This document shows, piece by piece, positions 63,192 to 64,000 of a stretch of 64,000 bases of DNA. Source of the stretch: Rotaria socialis (Eukaryota > Rotifera > Eurotatoria > Philodinida > Philodinidae); NCBI GenBank assembly GCA_905331475.1, contig CAJNYU010003845.1, positions 34,771-98,770 of the forward strand. The letters are read 5' to 3'. Made by a program: the position numbers and the translations under genes. Within the stretch, counting starts at the first letter, position 1, and the number at the start of each line of letters is the position of its first letter. Below the pieces are notes generated by a model that worked only from the letters and a program-made list of their open reading frames with translations, had not been told where the DNA came from and ran no database searches.

Positions 63192-64000
63192 TTTTTGGTA
63201 AAACGAGAAAAGGAGTCTACTGTTAGTTCTTTTATATATGATGACTTTTAGTCTTTTAAGAAGATTATACTATGCTGTTACTCGGCTACTGTTGAGGCTT
63301 CTCCTACTTTTTTTTCTCTCTAGTAGGTGATGATGTGTCACTGTCACACCCTTAACATAATTAGTATTTTTTTGTAGAAAAAAATGATGAAAGAAATTTG
63401 ATGTTCATATTATCTCTGCTACAGGGTTTCTCGTAGAGCAAGAAAGAAAAAATTATTTATGACTTATGAAGGCAACGTTTGAATGAGCTTTATTCCCATT
63501 TCGGTTTCTGGTCACAAATTGCCGGGGTGTTGGCCACAGACCAAAGAAAAAATACCGCCAGATGAAAGAAGATACCAAATCATGCTGCGACACAAGCAAA
63601 AGGGGAATAAGGCTCACTGACTTAGATGATTTCAAATAAAGAGCAGTCTTTCTTTCAACATGATTGATCACTTTTAAATTATATTTAAACTTTTCGACAG
63701 TATGACATCGATGAAAACAGTTTTCTATTTGAGTAAAATAAGTGATTATGATGAAAACGTACATTTATAAAAAGAAAAAGGACGATTGCCATCAATTGTA
63801 TGTCTGATAATCTCCTTATTAATTAAGAAAATTGATGTATTAAAATAAAATTAAGATTGACTTGAAATAAGAGAATTTGTATTTCGAGCTCAATAGTTTC
63901 ATTTACACATTTTTTATTAAGAAAATGCAAGAAATATGTTCATATATATATATATATATATATCGATTATCACGATAATTATTCCCAATTAAATAATTCA
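63192..64000. other. Right end, no gene recognised
   Basis: AT-rich DNA upstream of the glycosyltransferase, ending in an (AT)n microsatellite at about 63942-63963. The minus-strand frame at 63453-63764 has no domain or splice support. Confidence 0.5.
63942..63963. repeat. (AT)n microsatellite
   Basis: Eleven AT units near the right edge of the window. Confidence 0.9.

Overview
The window is nuclear DNA of a small-genome animal, most likely a bdelloid rotifer. It is AT-rich, carries compact metazoan genes with many spliceosomal introns of about 45-70 bp, and mixes conserved animal genes with gene types common in bdelloids (a beta-lactamase-like serine hydrolase, an NHL-repeat protein, a bacterial/fungal-type S9 peptidase). 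The species call is inference. Exon borders below were read by eye from GT-AG sites. For every multi-exon gene except the two decayed ones, the exon phases were checked and the summed coding length is a multiple of three.

Layout, left to right: 5' part of a beta-lactamase-like hydrolase (minus, runs off the left end); a decayed membrane/stalk protein gene (1543-2450, minus); a palindromic hAT-like element with an 8-bp target duplication (2899-3924); a secreted S9 peptidase gene (4477-7004, plus) interrupted by a 359-bp inverted-repeat element and a one-base frameshift; a Rab-like GTPase (7155-7880, minus); an orphan gene (8787-9539, minus); an NHL-repeat protein (10786-12167, plus); ANAPC2 (12444-15378, minus); a TBC1D8/9-type RabGAP with 23 exons (15544-20146, minus); a STRA6-like gene with an added EGF-like domain (20886-23651, minus); a gene relic near 24.1-24.7 kb; a METTL7-like methyltransferase (26896-27693, plus); a peptide GPCR (28677-30094, minus); a repeat-rich 5.7-kb gene desert with a poly-G tract; a small Tyr/His-rich protein (35800-36066, plus); MCCC2 (36138-41513, minus); RPS20 (41759-42133, minus); a one-pass membrane protein (43053-43707, minus); a Shaker-type Kv channel (45138-53338, minus); an unrecognised aromatic-rich protein (54620-56891, minus); CtBP (58140-60308, minus); and a GT25 glycosyltransferase (62181-63191, minus).

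The genes do not form an operon or one pathway. They cover mitochondrial leucine catabolism (MCCC2), translation (RPS20), cell-cycle ubiquitin ligation (ANAPC2), membrane traffic (TBC1D8/9, Rab-like GTPase), transcriptional co-repression (CtBP), excitability and signalling (Kv1, GPCR), and secretion or glycosylation. Minus-strand genes dominate.

The most notable non-genic signal is a small family of non-autonomous inverted-repeat elements at 5730-6088, 20534-20788 and 27838-28134. They share a 19-bp end close to CCCAGGTCRAWSAWTCCGG, and each is flanked by a different 2-bp direct repeat of the form NA (CA, GA, TA). One copy sits inside the S9 peptidase coding sequence. Removing it with one repeat copy restores the reading frame, and it also carries a frame-preserving GT-AG pair, so it could be spliced out as a new intron.
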